A DNA stretch of 64,000 nt. Origin: Symsagittifera roscoffensis. Taxonomy: Eukaryota; Xenacoelomorpha; Acoela; Convolutidae. The translations under genes were made by a program, and so were the position numbers. The stretch covers positions 49,335,346-49,399,345 of the forward strand of contig NC_087064.1 of the NCBI RefSeq assembly GCF_963678635.1, written 5' to 3'. Below are positions 46,040 through 57,249 of the stretch, piece by piece (the stretch's first letter is position 1; every line of letters starts with the position of its first letter). The notes under the pieces were generated by a model. It was given only the letters and a program-made list of their open reading frames with translations. It did not search any database and was not told the origin of the DNA.

Positions 46040-49000
46040 TGGTTAGTTAATCTTGTGTCCAACACTGTCAATTTGTGAACTTTTTGTTATTGAAACGCTA
46101 AGCCAACAGTTTGCGTAGAATCAAGTTTTTGATTAGAACTTAGATAAGGTCTCCTAATTTTTTTTTCGCATGAAGTGCTTCTGCAATACGAGGCAGTTTT
46201 TGGCTCCCTCTCATCGTAAGTTATCTTGAACTGCTCGACTAAGTTAATCGAATACTTCTCCCCATAATGTAAAGCGCTTGAATAGAGTCAGTCTTTGAAA
46301 AAATATAAAGACAGTCATTTTCTTGATAAATGAAAAATATTCATCTAGTCACTGAAGAATTTGGCTGAGATGTTTCTTTTCAAAACCAAATGCAACTTAC
46401 AATTTCCAAAGATTATAGTAAGTTGTCAACAGACAAACAATAATTTTGGTTTACTATGGATTTTTCGTCACGAATAATTAGTGATCTTTCAATATAATCT
46501 GATTAAAAGATGGGAAAAGCTTTACAAATAGCAGCAGCCATCCGGAGCTGCTGCTGATATGTTTTTGCAGAGAGTTGTAGATTATTATAGGGAATGTAAC
46601 GCCTACGCTATTTCCATAAACAGGAATTTCATAAAAAAACCTTCCTTATTTGGTACTAGCTTTATATATGGAAATCATGTTGACTCATACTGTTTAGTTC
46701 CATTTTCATTTAGTCCTCAAAACTCTTTCTCTCAATTCTCCCTGTCTGATCAGTTCAATTTTCTATTCAAAAATGAACATACTCCAAAAAAGACCCTAGT
46801 CCTATTTCCATTGAATTTTTAAACAATCAAACAAGAAATGGGAGATTTGCTCGGTCCCAAAACCCTAAAATGGGAAAACTTATTTTGATCCCTGACTCCA
46901 ACTATTCAAGAAAAATGAGTTGGGACCCACTCAGAAAATCCCAGCAAGTGTATCTAGGTGAAAAAAAGAATAGAAGATATCAGCAAAACGGAATATTGTT
47001 ATTCATGATGCTGATTACCTTGAACTCGTACCTATTTATGAAGCCAAACCTGACAAAGAATCAACTATTGACCGGGAGCTAGATTTCTGTAATAGAGTAT
47101 ATGAAGAAGCAACATAGATATGAGGAGTGGGTGTGTCACAATCACAAAGTACAGTGTGAAAAAGCCCGCCATCATTTGGATTCGACCCATCACTGCAAAA
47201 GAAACTGAAGTCTTGAAGCAAGATGCCTAAGTTAACTNNNNNNNNNNNNNNNNNNNNNNNNNNNNNNNNNNNNNNNNNNNNNNNNNNNNNNNNNNNNNNN
47301 NNNNNNNNNNNNNNNNNNNNNNNNNNNNNNNNNNNNNNNNNNNNNNNNNNNNNNNNNNNNNNNNNNNNNNNNNNNNNNNNNNNNNNNNNNNNNNNNNNNN
47401 NNNNNNNNNNNNNNNNNNNNNNNNNNNNNNNNNNNNNTACACTAACAACTAAACAAGAGAAGTAATTTCCGCTAAAGTTGTGCACGTACAAAATACAGAG
47501 TAATATTCGGACGAGGGCAGTTCTATTTTTATCTTCGTCAGCAAGTTGTTCGTGCAAGTGTTACTATTTTCTCCTAATTTCCGCAGCTCTGACTAAATTT
47601 TTCACACAAGTGAGTTCCAAAATGAGAACCCAGATGAAGCAAAAAGCAGAAATAAGCTTAAAAAACAAAAATTCCCGGAAAATTTACAAAGAAAATATTT
47701 TGCAAATGAAAAAGGTTAATGATTAGTTTTAAAGAAATTTCAGTTTTATTTCATCACCATTCTGATTTACTTTTGAAACCTTTGATTCATTTTTTAAAAT
47801 ATTTTAGCATTTTTTAGATAATTCTACAAGAAATACATCAAAGTTAGCATAGTTTACATTGAAAAGTTCCCAAAACTTGTATTTTTGTATCAGTTTGGAT
47901 TGATCATTGACAAAAACCGAGGAAGAATTGATTCATGAACTTTGCTCTTCAAATTTCAATGAATGCTACAATTATTGATCATTTGATCTGAAGTTCTTTA
48001 AAAAAGTCTTATTTAACCGAAAAAAAACTGTTCATAAACTGGACTTAAAAACTAGTTAAGTATTCTTATAAGAGGTGTAAAACGGAAAAATTTGGCCAGA
48101 TGCTGAGTCTAATATGAAAAGCTTATCTTGACTTGTTCAAAAAATTATGGTACTTTTCACAATTTTTCCGAAATTTTGGAAGTTTCAGCTTAGTTTCAGT
48201 TGATCTGGGCCCTGTTTTTGGGAATCACCACAAAATTTAACACGCATCTTAGCTTAAATTACATCAAATTTTAGGGTACTTCCACTTCTAAGTAAAAATT
48301 AAGAAAAAAAACCTTAATTTTCATTCAAAGTTTGTTGTCATTCTCTCAAAATGATACCAGTTAATCAACAATTTTGGTTTCATTTAAATTATCATTGTAT
48401 TAAAGTTTTGGTTTTTTCACGGTTAGATGAAAAACGATCAAAAAATAAGCCAAAACTAAGAGTTCCGAAATTTTTCTAGAAAAAAACTGGATGGTTTTTC
48501 CATACAATTTGCACAAAATAAATGCCATCTGAAATCTACGAATTCAATTCGTATATGTAACAAGAAGTGTACAAAAACGAATAATTATAAAGCATCGACT
48601 AATTGGGTCGTTTTGCCCAGCTATCATTTCATAAATTTCTTAGTTTAGTGCCGTTAAATGATTTCAATGAGTAGCGCGTTTTTAAGCAGATACATGGTGG
48701 CCTATGTATCGTAAATTAGGAGTTTTAAATTGCATAGAAGAGATGAAAACTGATTAGGAGGAAAGTTATTTTCAGATGATAATAATTTGAAAAAGTCTGC
48801 ACACAAAACTTATTTTGAAAAATATTTAGGGTAAGTCATACAATTATTTGATTCAGATTTTTTCTGAAGGTTCTTAGAATTTGGAATTTTTGTTGTCTAC
48901 TTTGCTTTGGGTTGTTAAGCGATTGGTAAAATGATACAGTTTTACCAAGAATTTTCATTTTACCAATGAAATTGGTAGATCAAGCAGACACCAGGAAAGA

Positions 49001-49165
49001 CCTAAGCTGAAGTTTTTCTGTTAAATTCAATCCTTTTTAGCGGTAAGCTATCAGAAAAATTTTATTCCTTCAAAGAAAACATAACCAATTCGGTTTTTGT
49101 TAAAATCTGTACAAACCTTTAAATGATTTTCAAGCGGATTCCACAATTTCACAGGTTCCTTCTGA
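46040..49165. other. AT-rich intergenic DNA around an assembly gap, no gene recognised
   Basis: Only short frames without domain signatures, outside the 200-N gap at 47238-47437. Any frame crossing the gap is meaningless. Confidence 0.5.
47238..47437. other. Assembly gap (200 N)
   Basis: A run of exactly 200 undetermined bases, a round-number placeholder, so the true gap length is unknown. Confidence 0.98.
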
Positions 49166-49169
49166 TCTG

Positions 49170-49385
49170 TAGGCTTTATTTCCGCCTACGGCGATCAATT
49201 CTTTCTTGGACGTCCATTAGGTCATTCAATAGACAAAGTTTTTTACTTTAAAGATGCCCAAACTTTATCCAGCTTTAATTTAAATATGTTAACACTGTTG
49301 CTTGATGTAATCGCTTCAGGTAGTGAATTTCAGTCATTATTAGCTGCTATGGTGAAAAAATTGTTTCTGGACGTGGTCCTGGTCT
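49170..49385 (-). pseudogene. CR1/Jockey-like non-LTR RT, C-terminal end fragment
   Basis: The minus-strand frame reads 'SRNNFFTIAANND', a stop where Trp is usual, then 'NSLPEAITSSNSVNIFKLKL' and 'DKVWASLK' before a stop. This is the characteristic end of CR1/L2/Jockey RT proteins ('..FFSNRVVNxWNSLPxxVV..SVNxFKxxLDKxW'). It joins directly onto the Penelope GIY-YIG segment at about 49390, so it looks like one half of an element that was split by insertion. Confidence 0.75.
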
Positions 49386-49389
49386 TTCT

Positions 49390-51800
49390 CTTGATTATTT
49401 TTTATGCTGTCCAACTGGGGTGTCCTCTTTTTGATGTTACTCAATCCTTTTGGTGAGATGTCGGACCATCTGGCCAACATAGATGGATTTGCATTAATAA
49501 CAATCAATCCTGTTCACCACTTTTGATTTCAGTTCACCGAAAAAGGAGGATTCTAAAGAGGGCATACAAGTTTTCGTTTTCCTCGTCGTGAATTTTATCT
49601 GCGTATTGGTAGCATTGCGCATTTTTTTTGCTAGTGTCTGATAGTGATTTCCCCAATATTGAACCATCAAGATGGGTCGTGAAGCGCTGCTATAATCACT
49701 TAGCTTTTTTTTCTCAGCAACCTCAATATTTTTTGCTCTGCCCGATGATCTTTTCAAGGGCTTGCTATGCAACCTGCGACGGCCAACTTTCTGGATATTG
49801 GTTATCCAACCACTGTTTACGGTTAATTTCCATCGCTTCATGATAATCTTCTTATGAGGAAGTACCGTGTAAAACCTGTGGACAGTTCCTTCAACCACAC
49901 TTCTCTTGTACTGAGGGGGGGGGGGCGCAACTTCTTAAGTTTAGTATGTTACCTGTATCTGTTGGTTTCTGTTACCATCCACAGTTAGTTTTCCTGTTTT
50001 TGTCATAAGTAATTTGCTAATCCAAAAATTCCAATTTCCCAGATTGGAAACTTGGTGTCTCTATTGTGAACTGCAATTTTGGATGCATTAAGTTTGCTGC
50101 CCGTAGCACCTGTTCAAGACCACCCTTGACTGTTCTTATTATATCGTCTACGTAACGGAAAAAAAACTTAGCTTGCTGCACTGACTATTTTCTCCTTTAT
50201 CGCGATGCATTTTCTACAGTACCAGAAGGTTTCACTTATATTTCGCTAGATACCTCTGATATGTTACGGCATTTTACGTTAGACCAGTTCAAACAGCAAT
50301 CACAGTCCACGCTTTTTGACCTGTATGTGACATTCCTATTGCATTCGGGACATAATTCAATAAGATTTTTTCGGGCATATACACTTCGAGATTATCCCTC
50401 GATAGTCCAGTTCCGTACTATTTCAGCCAAAGATTTGCTAAAATAACGGCAAGAGATGCCCCCCCATTGCCAAACCATTTTCTGAATGTACCACGTTTCA
50501 ATGCACTTGAAATGATAATCTGCCATAATCTGTCTCTTCATGGTTTACCTAGCAATTGATGGTGGTTCATCTCGCTCAAAAAACTTTCTCGGAGCTATGT
50601 CTATTGCCTCTTTCAGTGGAATTTTTGTGAATAAACTCTTCACATCTAGAGATATCACATTTTCATTGGGCTCAATACTAATTCTCTCTAAAACTTGTCT
50701 CGTTTCTAATGAGTTGGTTTCGATGTCTGCGCCCCCAAAATTCTCGGAAAATTTTGCAACAACTTTTTTCAGTTTATAATAAGAGCTACCAGGCAATGAG
50801 AGGACCGGTCTCAACGGGGTATTCTCTTCATGCATCTTCGCTGTCCCCCAGTAGACCTCATCCTTGTGTAGAGATGTCTTTTTTCCTCATAGCTAACAGT
50901 TCCTTTTTTCAATCTTCATAACAAGCGAATCACTTGATCCGTTGCTTTCGCTAAACTGATTTGAATCTATAAAATCAGATAACCTGTTCTCTTAGGTACC
51001 CTTCCTCATCACACAAAAACCAACGCCCTTGTCAAATGGTTCCGAAGTTTATCCATTACTCTTCAAATATTTTCGAGCCTTCTCAACGCCCTTGTCAGAT
51101 GGTGTTTGTTTCACTCTTTGAGCACAGGCTTTTGCCACTGCTTCAATCTCACAAAGGGTCTCCCCAGCAATTTTTGAGATCCGACAGAAAGATGTCAATA
51201 TCGGCGAGAAAGTGTGTCTCATTAAATTTATCCCTGACAGTATGTTTCGGCCCTATTGCCAACACTTGTTGTACCCAATCTGGTAGTTCAACAGCATCAA
51301 GCGTTTTACCGAACCCTCACTTTGCTTCCCCAGAGGACCTTGCCTTTCTGATAGTCTCATGAGTTTGTTTTGATGGGTCTCTTTAACTGTTGTTTACTGA
51401 TTTTGTTCCCTGGGACTTATGTAATTCATTACCGAAGGTCAAAGATTCTTATCTACAAGCCTCTGTACTGCGCTATTTTAGTTTGCCCTCGAAAACTCTC
51501 TCATCTGTCCTTGTCTTGTTAATCTCCGTTCTTAGAAATGTTGTCTCAAAACTGTGTACCGATTGGTTCAAAAACACCACAATTTCCGGCACCCTGAACC
51601 TCAAAAAATCAAGTAAAATGTCGTTTTCAAGACAAACTCTCAGAAAATTAACACCTTGGTTGCAGATGTTAAATTTAACATATATGGACGCATAATCACG
51701 GACTAACTTCCAAATGATTTTACTTTTTAAAGTCCAAATCAAGATTGGAGGTGGGAGTACAACTGTGCTCATTGTTTTGCAGGCTACGATGAACAAAATT
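49390..51800 (-). pseudogene. Penelope-like retroelement: RT and GIY-YIG endonuclease, decayed
   Basis: In minus-strand order: an N-terminal helical region (51796-51473) with 'ICNQGVNFLRVCLENDILLD'. Next is a broken frame with 'NKHHLTRALRRLENI' (about 51100-51060), then the RT opening 'LRPVLSLPGSSYYKL' and 'NVISLDVKSLFTKIPLKEAI' (50835-50545). The catalytic box 'FFFRYVDDIIRTVKGGLEQV' follows (about 50175-50110), then 'GKLEFLD' and 'YQTLAKKMRNA'. The end is a GIY-YIG start 'SIYVGQMVRHLTKRIE' (about 49465-49420). This order and the 'RPVLSLPGSxYxxLxK' signature are typical of the Penelope-like elements that carry a C-terminal GIY-YIG nuclease. Numerous stops and shifts make it inactive. Confidence 0.87.
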
Positions 51801-51889
51801 CAGGTGACACAAAGCAACACAATTAACGCAACTCTAACTCACCATCTCCGTTGAAACATCAAGAGTGGTTAACAGACTTGAATATTGTG

Positions 51890-52140
51890 TGTTGAAATCC
51901 TCCTATGTTGGTCAGATGGTCCGACATCTCGGCCCAAGGATTGGGGAACACCGAAAAGAGGACACCCAGTTGAAAAGCATTTGAGGCAGTGTGGTATTGA
52001 TAGTGGTAAGTCGGGGATTAACTCAAAGATAATTGACCAGTCCTCCAGCAGCATCAAGTTATATACATCAGAACCACTGCACCTAGGAAAGAGAGATCGA
52101 CAATTATCACACGCGAAGAGTTTAGAAGTAGGTAGCTGAC
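51890..52140 (+). pseudogene. Inverted partial Penelope copy (GIY-YIG end)
   Basis: On the plus strand, opposite to the main element, 'YVGQMVRHLGPRIGEHRKED' (from about 51903) gives way after a frameshift to 'PVEKHLRQCGIDSGKSGINS' (about 51965-52025). It corresponds to the GIY-YIG segment at the 3' end of the main Penelope copy. The nucleotide match to 49470-49385 (tatgttgg-cagatggtccgacatctc) is strong. Penelope elements are known for being flanked by such inverted or tandem partial copies. Confidence 0.8.
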
Positions 52141-52462
52141 TCTAAGGCCACAGTTCCCGAATCAAAAAAGTTTGGCTCAAACAAAAAATTTTGGAGTATT
52201 TTACTTGTTAGCATAAAATTAGCCGCTAAACAAAATTGTAAAAAAAACTTGAAACTTCTCAGAAATTAAAAACTAAATGAATAAAATTGTTACATAATAG
52301 CTGTTACATAATTTTAGGAATAATTGTGAAGTTGTGATTGGTTAATTTTTTCGAAGTTTTGAGATAATGACGTGTAGGACTCTTCAAGATCTTTGATCAT
52401 TATGTACAGATAGTTCAAATTTTTCAAACCTGAAGATGCACAAAATGTATGATAATGTTAGT

Positions 52463-52648
52463 TCAAAATTTACATTTTTTGACGCATTCTTGATTATTTC
52501 GTTCGGATTTCCTCCAAAGATTTAAGATTTCGTGAAATTTAAAAATTACCCCTAGCTTTCTTCTGTATTCGATAGTTGGGAGATTCAGAATCTTTAGTCT
52601 CTGTGAATAGCTAAATTTGCGTATGCGTGGGTCTAGTTTGTTGTGCAT
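52463..52648 (-). pseudogene. CR1/Jockey-like non-LTR RT fragment upstream of the Penelope insertion
   Basis: 'RLKILNLPTIEYRRKLGVIF' followed by 'KFHEIL' matches the conserved 'RLKxLNLPxLEYRRxRGDMIxVYKIL' thumb-region motif of CR1/L2/Jockey RTs. In the same orientation, the segment at 49385-49170 is the next conserved block downstream. The two therefore look like halves of a single element interrupted by the Penelope composite. Confidence 0.75.
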
Positions 52649-52649
52649 T

Positions 52650-54220
52650 TTCGATTATGACCTTATTATACTTGGTTTTATTATACTTGGTTTTATACTA
52701 AATATGGTTTTAACTGAGTTTACCATAGATTACGGTTTACTGTTCATAATGTCACTAGTGTTTGAGTTATGTAACAGTCGCCTACTTAAATCACATATGA
52801 GGTTAAAGAAAAATAGGCCCTATAACCATTGTCTCAAGAGTCAGTGACACTATCTCTTGTGTTTTTCTACCTCAAGCGGTTGGAGCCAATTCGGTTCACT
52901 TGCGACATGAGACTAAAACCCGCGTTACAGCTTAAAGGCCACTACCAAAATACCCCCACTCTAGAAAATAAGAACGCCCCCTTACTCAGGTCTCAAAGTA
53001 CCTAAAATACGTGAACACCGTTAAAAACAGGGTCGGAACCTTATGTATAGTTTATTTTTTATTAGACAGTGGACCTTTGATCCATTTCAGATGGATCAAC
53101 CTGAAAACTCTTCCTAACTCAACATAACAACAAAAATCACACTCAGAAAAATTCAATTAGCTGCTCACATAACGACATGAATTGAGTAACTAAACTATAA
53201 AGCAACTCTAGAAATGATTCTGTTATTAAGTTCAATTCGAGAAGCCTGAAATAAGCAAATTTTAACTCAAGAAACAAATTTTTGGTTTCAGCTGTCCACC
53301 TTTCCACCGAAGGCTCCTTCTGGTCCACTCTAAATTATTTCCTTTCCACTCGCTATCACTTTCCGTCTTCTGCCAAGAATAAGACAGCAATACTCTCGTT
53401 CGAATTATGTGTTGCAATTTGCGAATAGCATTTTCCCGCTGCTATTCTTGACTACTATCCCGCGATTGTAGTTCGAATCTTCTGATCTCATTTTTCCGGT
53501 ATTTTCAGTTGTTGCGAGAAATTTGAGCATGACAAGCTCAATTCGAATTTTTGAAAATTTTCATTTCACCCCAAAACAAAAACTAAAGGCTTTCTCGAGG
53601 TCAAACTTCCAAATATGTTCGTTTGGCACATACTCCCAGGAATCAAGATCGATGTCCTCATCGCGTGTCGTCGTCTGTCAGTTAACTCACAGAAGGTTGA
53701 GTGCGTCTCAAGATACAGTGCCAGTGGTCATTTACAGAATTTTGCAGCAGATTTAACTTTATCTACACCCCAATATTCACAACCATGCAAAATTGTCACA
53801 TTATCGCTAAACAGCAATCAAAATCTGCATACACCTGCCCCCTTATTTTCCGCTTTGTAAGCTGATGATAAAAAATTTTTTTGTTCTACCCATTCAGAAA
53901 ATTTTCAGGCAGCATTTTGGTTTATATAGTAGTTATGATATACTAGTAACAAAATTTTTTTTATTAGAATTTCTTTTCCCAGCCCTCAGATTTCATCAGA
54001 GTTCACACTCAAGCCCCTTCTTCTTTCCCCCGCTCACGACTCGAAAATCAATCCGTGAATACCCTCTTCAGTTTGTTCCCCTTGTCTTTGAGGTACTGGG
54101 TCCAGACACACTCGACATCGTAATCTGCCTTGCCAGTTCTTCGTTGTCATCGGAACTGATTACGATCTCTTCCCATGCCTTCAGCTGTTCGTCTCTTCCC
54201 ATGCCTTCAGCTTCACGTTC
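52650..54220. other. Intergenic sequence before the GC-richer retroelement block
   Basis: No domain was recognised. Base composition changes gradually from AT-rich to C/T-rich on the plus strand from about 53990. Confidence 0.45.
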
Positions 54221-54226
54221 CTCCCC

Positions 54227-56310
54227 TCAGATCTCGCTCAAGTTCTCTCTTTGATCCCCTGGCACAGCTCTTAGGATCTTCTTCAACGGTCTATTTGAGT
54301 GATTCGACATTCGAGCCGGGCGTACACACTTGGGCATCGAGAAGGTTTTGTCAATTAATACCCTCTGACTGGATGCCTCGACCACGCCATGTGTTATTAA
54401 CGATCCCACCAGAGGTTTCGCATTCATTGGCAAACTGTAGGCTTCACTCACGGGAAACCCCATCTCTGCCTCAAGACCAATCTTCCATCCTCTGCTGTGC
54501 TTCTGGACCATTTTAGACACTCCAGGCCATGACTCCTTGCTCAACGCCGTCACCAACTGGTGTTCGGATTCTAGCATCTCCAGTGATTGCAAGCTGCACA
54601 TCCTCGAGAAGAATCCCAATGCCGTCGCTATGTTCACAGTGGTGCTCGAATAGCGTTCAGCCACTATCTGCACCTCACCTTTTTTCTTTCTCCGTGATGT
54701 CACCAAACCACGTGGCTAGTTCTTCCATCTGAAAGACTGAATCCTGACGCAGGATCGTCCGTCACAAGGATGCTTTCCACCTCCACACACTAGCTCCAGA
54801 CAACTACCCGGTTCCATCTTCTTCACTAACTTATCTAGCTTGCTCGCTGTTTTCTCCGATTCCTTTCGATGAGGTAGGATTAATTTGTGCACCACGTTTA
54901 AATTCCCCAAGTCCTCACCCTTCGATGGTGACAGTCTCTCTCGCTCGCGTGGGGATGTGGGCACCAAGAGGGTCTCAGCGACTTCCAAACAGTCCCCAGA
55001 TTTGTAATCATTATGTCGTTTCCATTTCCCATCTTTAGTTCAACCCTCTTGTTCGAGTGCGGCCCGCTGATCGCCTCTGACATCTTCTCAAGTAACAGAC
55101 CTAGGCTTGGCCTTTCCCTTTCCGTCGGGTGAATCTCAATGATTTTCTCCGTCCCGAACTTTAACAATTCCGCCACCTCAACGTTCATGTAGGCGTTTCC
55201 GGCCTCCGAATCCAAGAAAGGGTTATAAGCTATTCCCATCATTCCAGACACATATTGATACTCTCCCCGTTTTTTGGGCTTCGCATAGTCTTCTGCTCGG
55301 GCCGAGTTACGATGCACGTCATGCCCCCCCCCCCCCCCCCCTCGAATTGCCTGTTGTAGAACCTTCGTATTTCATCAAGCTTCCCGTGGCTCTCTAGAGA
55401 CTGCCTTGAACTCTCTCCTTTTTCAATTCCAGTACTCTGGTATACGTTCAGGATAACAGTAGAGACTCTCCCTTCCATAGTTCTACTTCCCATCGCTTTT
55501 TGATGGCATAATTGAACAGTGGTGTCGGTTATCACTGACATGATCCACCCTCAAGAAATAAGTGGCATCTTTTCTCCTCGCTAGGCTCAATCCCGTCTTG
55601 AAGTCTTCCTCCGTTCCCGGAGTCTTCGAGACTTCCATTTCCCGCAGCATCTCGAATAACTTCCTGGGTGCTGAGCTGCTCTTGTAGGCCGCTGTTTTCC
55701 CTCGCGCTAGAATCATGGGAGCCGTCTCTTTTAGATTCTTCTCTGAAACCGCTTCCGCCGAAAGACTCGCCTCTTCTGTCTCTCGTTTTCTTTTCCTAGA
55801 CCTCATTCCTTCACTCAGGGGCGTTGCCACCGCCATCACTGACTCGACTTCTTTGTCCAAGACCCTCTTTTCCGACTATTGCCTCCCCCCTTCTCTAGCA
55901 TTAAGAATATTAGTATCTTTAATCATATTACTAGTCTTATTTTTATCATCCACTTTGACACTTATTCTTTCATCATCAGTTTTTTTGTTTAGAGTGGAGC
56001 TATCCTTACATGGGTTGGCCCCGGTATCCTGCTTCTGCTTCTTTAGGCCAAACATCTTCTCGAGCAGCCCTTTCCTCACTTTCTCGTCCAGTCCAGTGCC
56101 TATCAGGACTGGCTCTCCAAACTTCACTACCGTGCTCCACAGTTCTTCCTTCAAGTCGTCTATTTTAGCTTTGTCCTCCACCCTCTGGTTGAACTCGCAC
56201 AAGAAACTTTGCCACGCCTCATCGTCCAACGTACTCAAGAGCATATCTTTGTTGCCTTCAAAGGTAATCTTCTCTCTTGATTCATCGTTCAGAAGCGCCA
56301 TTCCCATAAT
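54227..56310 (-). pseudogene. Unidentified coding region of the large retroelement, broken
   Basis: A chain of minus-strand frames follows a common direction: 56307-55876 (starts MGMALLNDESREKITFEGNK, then 'KVRKGLLEKMFGLKKQ'), 55860-55483, 55541-55239, 55317-54898, 54988-54716 and 54706-54227. They overlap at their ends and switch frame, as expected for one or two proteins with repeated frameshifts. Composition is charged and helical, for example 'KLDKLVKKMEPGS'. A homopolymer of C (55323-55342) interrupts it. I recognise no RT, protease or integrase motif. Direction, composition and adjacency tie it to the retroelement material further right. Confidence 0.5.
55323..55342. repeat. Poly-C tract
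   Basis: About 20 consecutive C bases, disrupting the minus-strand reading frame. It is a candidate site of sequencing length error. Confidence 0.85.
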
Positions 56311-56324
56311 GGATGGTTCACTCG

Positions 56325-57240
56325 TTAGTGGTAGCTCAAGATTCTTCCGGGGAGACCCCTAAGGTTGGGGGTGATCGTGTGTGCCCAGTCGTCCCCACTC
56401 AGATCTTGTAGTAGCTCATGTGTGGTGCCGGGGCTGAAATCTCTGTTCGTTGCCCCTCCGTCGGGCGTATTCCTCACTTCCATTTCCTCTCCAGCTTCGC
56501 TGAGAGTTTCGTCCATGCTCTCCCCCTCTCCTGACTCCGGCTGATCCCTCTATATTGCGTCAGTGAATCCATTCTACACTGGAAGATTACTTCTGTCTCC
56601 TGGGGCTCCGACTGACAGGGGCGAAGGTGTCGTCGGATCTGCTGCCTTATATTCAGTGAGGGGCACGTATAGAACTCCTGCCGCGTCCAACGTTCGTCCT
56701 TCCTGTTGCAGCTCTACTTCTTGCAATCCATAAGGTTTCCGATATTTTCTCGTGCCAAATTTCATTTCATCCTTCAGGGCTAGGTGACCTTCCTCCACGA
56801 TCATCCTTCCGTCATCATAGATGGGCAGCTTGCTCTCGAGTCCTGCCTTCTCAAGAGTTTTCAGCACCTCAAATTTTGGAGCCATCGAACCCCGCATCTT
56901 CTTTGCTTAGGTGGTCCACAAATTCATCTTGGTTTCACAGGTATCGAAATACACCGCTGCCGAATACCCGATGAACAAGGGGTCTCAGCTTTCCGTGAAC
57001 GTATTTTGCTGCTGCTCCACCATTGCTCTCGCGTGTAGGGAAGGGACTACCATGGGGCTATTCATCCCCAGCGTCATGCGCCTCACTGTCGGAACTTCCG
57101 GAATTGCGGCGGGCAACACTCCCGCTCAAGTATTGTCTCCAGCTCCCTCTTCGTAAACTCAAAGCTCTTCATCCAGGCTGGGATCCTCAAGACTTGCCTC
57201 ATGTCTTTTGCTATTGGGTTCAAATTCCAGAATTTCGGGT
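56325..57240 (-). pseudogene. Unidentified downstream portion of the duplicated-module protein
   Basis: In minus-strand order, several frames carry on from the module at 57250: 'AKDMRQVLRIPAWMKSFEFT' and 'KRELETILER' (about 57205-57110), 'MNSPMVVPSLHARAMV' (about 57065-57020), then 56897-56574 with 'LESKLPIYDDGRMIVEEGHL' and 56516-56325. The conserved-looking blocks jump between frames, which indicates frameshift decay. No known domain. Confidence 0.5.
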
Positions 57241-57249
57241 AGCCTTCTC

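Noticed and set aside
47036-47557. Frames crossing 47238-47437
   Set aside because: They run through a 200-N gap, so the translation is artificial.
55715-56362. 215-aa plus-strand frame rich in Ser, Leu and Phe
   Set aside because: It is the antisense of the minus-strand retroelement coding sequence; its composition is what the complement of charged, Glu/Lys-rich codons gives.
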